Part shown: positions 31,207-32,458 of the stretch, one piece after another
How the letters are laid out: every line of letters begins with the position of its first letter
Numbering within the stretch: the first letter of the stretch is position 1
Assembly (NCBI GenBank): GCA_002309305.1
Contig: DBWR01000036.1
Coordinates: forward strand, 601 to 33,058
Direction: 5' to 3'
DNA: 32,458 bases
Origin: Treponema sp. UBA1233
GTDB lineage: Bacteria > Spirochaetota > Spirochaetia > Treponematales > Treponemataceae
The notes under the pieces: model-generated
The model's input: the letters and a program-made list of their open reading frames with translations, nothing else
Databases searched by the model: none
What the model was told of the DNA's origin: nothing
Translations under genes and position numbers: made by a program

Positions 31207-32308
31207 CACGGGATTTCTGTTCCTGTGCAACCTTTTCGTTTGAAGAGGATTTTTTTACTGCACGTATCAAAAGGTTTTTGGGTGTGTGCTCCATGTCGAT
31301 GAATTCCATCACCTGCACGTTATAGCCCTGCTGCTCAAGACATTCAGCGCGGAGGACATCTGTTGCAAGGGCAGAAAGCCGCTCCCGTATGATTCCGTAT
31401 TTCAAAAGTGAGGAAAACGGTCCGTCATCAGGATATGATTTTCCAGAGCTCAACTGAGTGTTTATCTCATGCTGGCAGCAGGGAACGCACAAGATTGCTC
31501 TGGCAGAATTTTTTACCGCGTAATTCATGGCGTAATCGGTGGCCGTGTCACATGCATGAAGTGTAATGATGATGTCGGGCTTTTCTTTATGGTTGAATTT
31601 TTCAACATTACCCACAAAAAATTCAAGGTTCGTATAATCGAATTCCTTTGCAAGCTTTGAACACAATTCAATTACATCTTCCTTTAGGTCAAGGCCAATG
31701 ATGTGGACCGGAATCTTCCTTACATATGCAAGATAATAATAGACTGCAAAAGTCAGATATGATTTTCCACAACCAAAATCCACGATTCTAAGAGGTCTTT
31801 CTTCCGTATATGAACCGTCTTCTACGTGCATTTCCTTTAGAGTGTCCTCGATGAACTCAAGATATCGGTTTATCTGGCGGAACTTGTCGTACTTCTGTGC
31901 AATGACTTTTCCCTCTGCACTCATGAGGCCAAGCTTTACCATAAACGGAATAGGTTTTCCCTGCGGCAAAAGATATTTCTTTTCTTTGTTTCCAAAATGA
32001 CTTGTGTTTTTGCCGTCAAGCTGTTTTTCCACCGTACGTATTTCTCCGTGGCGGTTTGACATTACGGTTATCTCCTTGTCTTCCGTGCGTTCAACAACTG
32101 TGCGGAATGTCGTACCGGCGTGCTCCTTTACGAATGAATCAAATTCTTCCATACTGAATTTCTTGTGGAACACCTGGGTCTTTGTGTAAAACTCCGCGTG
32201 ATAGATTGGAGAAACGGCATCTTTCCATGTGCGAACCTTTATATATTGTTTTCCTAAAGCTTCCTCTGTCCGTGAAGAAGGTCTCGAAAATACAGCCTGT
32301 AAAATCAT
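31139..32308 (-). CDS. SAM-dependent methyltransferase (Methyltransf_32/METTL25-like)
   Basis: A 389-residue class I methyltransferase. An N-terminal region of about 150 residues is followed by motif I IVDFGCGKSYLTF (175-187), GLDLKEDVIELC (205-216), TLHACDTATDYAM (249-261) and VPCCQHEIN (275-283). The LHACDTATD and PCCQHE blocks mark the Methyltransf_32 family, which includes eukaryotic METTL25/RRNAD1. The substrate is unknown, probably RNA or protein. The ATG lies 6 nt from a -10 element and lacks a ribosome site. The 3' end overlaps the PHP-like gene by 68 nt. Confidence 0.9.
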   Translation of the reverse strand: MILQAVFSRPSSRTEEALGKQYIKVRTWKDAVSPIYHAEFYTKTQVFHKKFSMEEFDSFVKEHAGTTFRTVVERTEDKEITVMSNRHGEIRTVEKQLDGKNTSHFGNKEKKYLLPQGKPIPFMVKLGLMSAEGKVIAQKYDKFRQINRYLEFIEDTLKEMHVEDGSYTEERPLRIVDFGCGKSYLTFAVYYYLAYVRKIPVHIIGLDLKEDVIELCSKLAKEFDYTNLEFFVGNVEKFNHKEKPDIIITLHACDTATDYAMNYAVKNSARAILCVPCCQHEINTQLSSGKSYPDDGPFSSLLKYGIIRERLSALATDVLRAECLEQQGYNVQVMEFIDMEHTPKNLLIRAVKKSSSNEKVAQEQKSRVRANALLGELGVSQTLFQLMKD

Positions 32309-32314
32309 GCCTAA

Positions 32315-32343
32315 ACTTTACTGAGTTAAAGGCTTTTATTCAA
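32315..32343 (-). promoter_or_regulatory. Promoter of the Methyltransf_32 gene, leaderless geometry
   Basis: On the minus strand TTGAAT (32343-32338), 17 bp, TAAAGT (32320-32315), 6 nt, then ATG at 32308. Confidence 0.55.
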
Positions 32344-32389
32344 GTATCACTACAATCATCTCCCTCTATTCAGAAAGCTACAAAAAGGG

Positions 32390-32395
32390 TATAAT
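32390..32395 (+). promoter_or_regulatory. -10 element of the last gene, leaderless geometry
   Basis: A perfect TATAAT is followed by 6 nt and ATG at 32402. The -35 (TATTCA, 17 bp upstream) is poor. Confidence 0.5.
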
Positions 32396-32401
32396 ATAAG
32401 C

Positions 32402-32458
32402 ATGAAACTTGAAGCATTATTTACCGCAAAGGATAATTCTCTTTTTACTGTTGAAGGT
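32402..32458 (+). CDS. Start of an unidentified gene (cut by window end)
   Basis: Nineteen codons, MKLEALFTAKDNSLFTVEG, are visible before the window ends. The frame is open and a perfect -10 stands 6 nt before the ATG. Too little is present to name a product. It is divergent from the Methyltransf_32 gene, about 93 bp away. Confidence 0.45.
   Translation, partial: MKLEALFTAKDNSLFTVEG

Overview
The window looks like chromosomal DNA of a host-associated spirochaete, most probably a gut or rumen Treponema. This is inferred from a P13-like spirochaetal porin, lipoproteins with short lipoboxes, a xylan-debranching GH115 enzyme, MetY and the general codon and base composition. No rRNA or tRNA gene and no CRISPR array was seen.

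Left part (1-12.4 kb) is housekeeping and metabolism: the 5' end of a NifU/IscU-like Fe-S scaffold gene, an HtrA protease, a cytoplasmic GH115 alpha-glucuronidase, a MATE exporter, the rplM-rpsI-recX operon with a structured leader, an orphan HTH-REC regulator, a DUF975 membrane protein-SppA operon, an orphan antitoxin-like gene and an EamA transporter.

Middle part (12.5-21.7 kb) is a defence island. An XRE regulator faces a PLD-nuclease/SF2-helicase gene and an adenine-specific DNA methyltransferase. Three near-identical 14-bp operators about 30 bp apart lie between them and cover both predicted promoters. The methyltransferase is broken between motif I and NPPY by a one-base shift, and its target-recognition segment is much more A+T-rich than its flanks. 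After it come three toxin-antitoxin modules (MazF type, PIN type, and a PIN type with a decayed toxin). They are separated by extra copies of the methyltransferase 3' tail plus a shared intergenic block. One tail copy is fused in frame to the MazF-like toxin.

Right part (21.7-32.5 kb) returns to ordinary genes: an ACT-domain protein, a P13-like porin, MetY, a diaminopimelate decarboxylase-like enzyme with a CYTH protein, a lytic transglycosylase, an EIIA-type PTS protein, two lipoproteins (one with a Memo domain), a degenerate PHP protein and a Methyltransf_32 enzyme.

A pattern not tied to one gene: six genes have the same arrangement of -35, 17 bp, -10, exactly 6 nt, then ATG, with no usable Shine-Dalgarno sequence (htrA, ACT, lysA-like, EIIA, PHP-like, Methyltransf_32). 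Two more (xre and the last partial gene) share only the -10/6 nt/ATG part. This predicts leaderless mRNAs. Two copies of a 26-nt palindromic element also sit in frame, in opposite orientations, inside the GH115 and methyltransferase genes.
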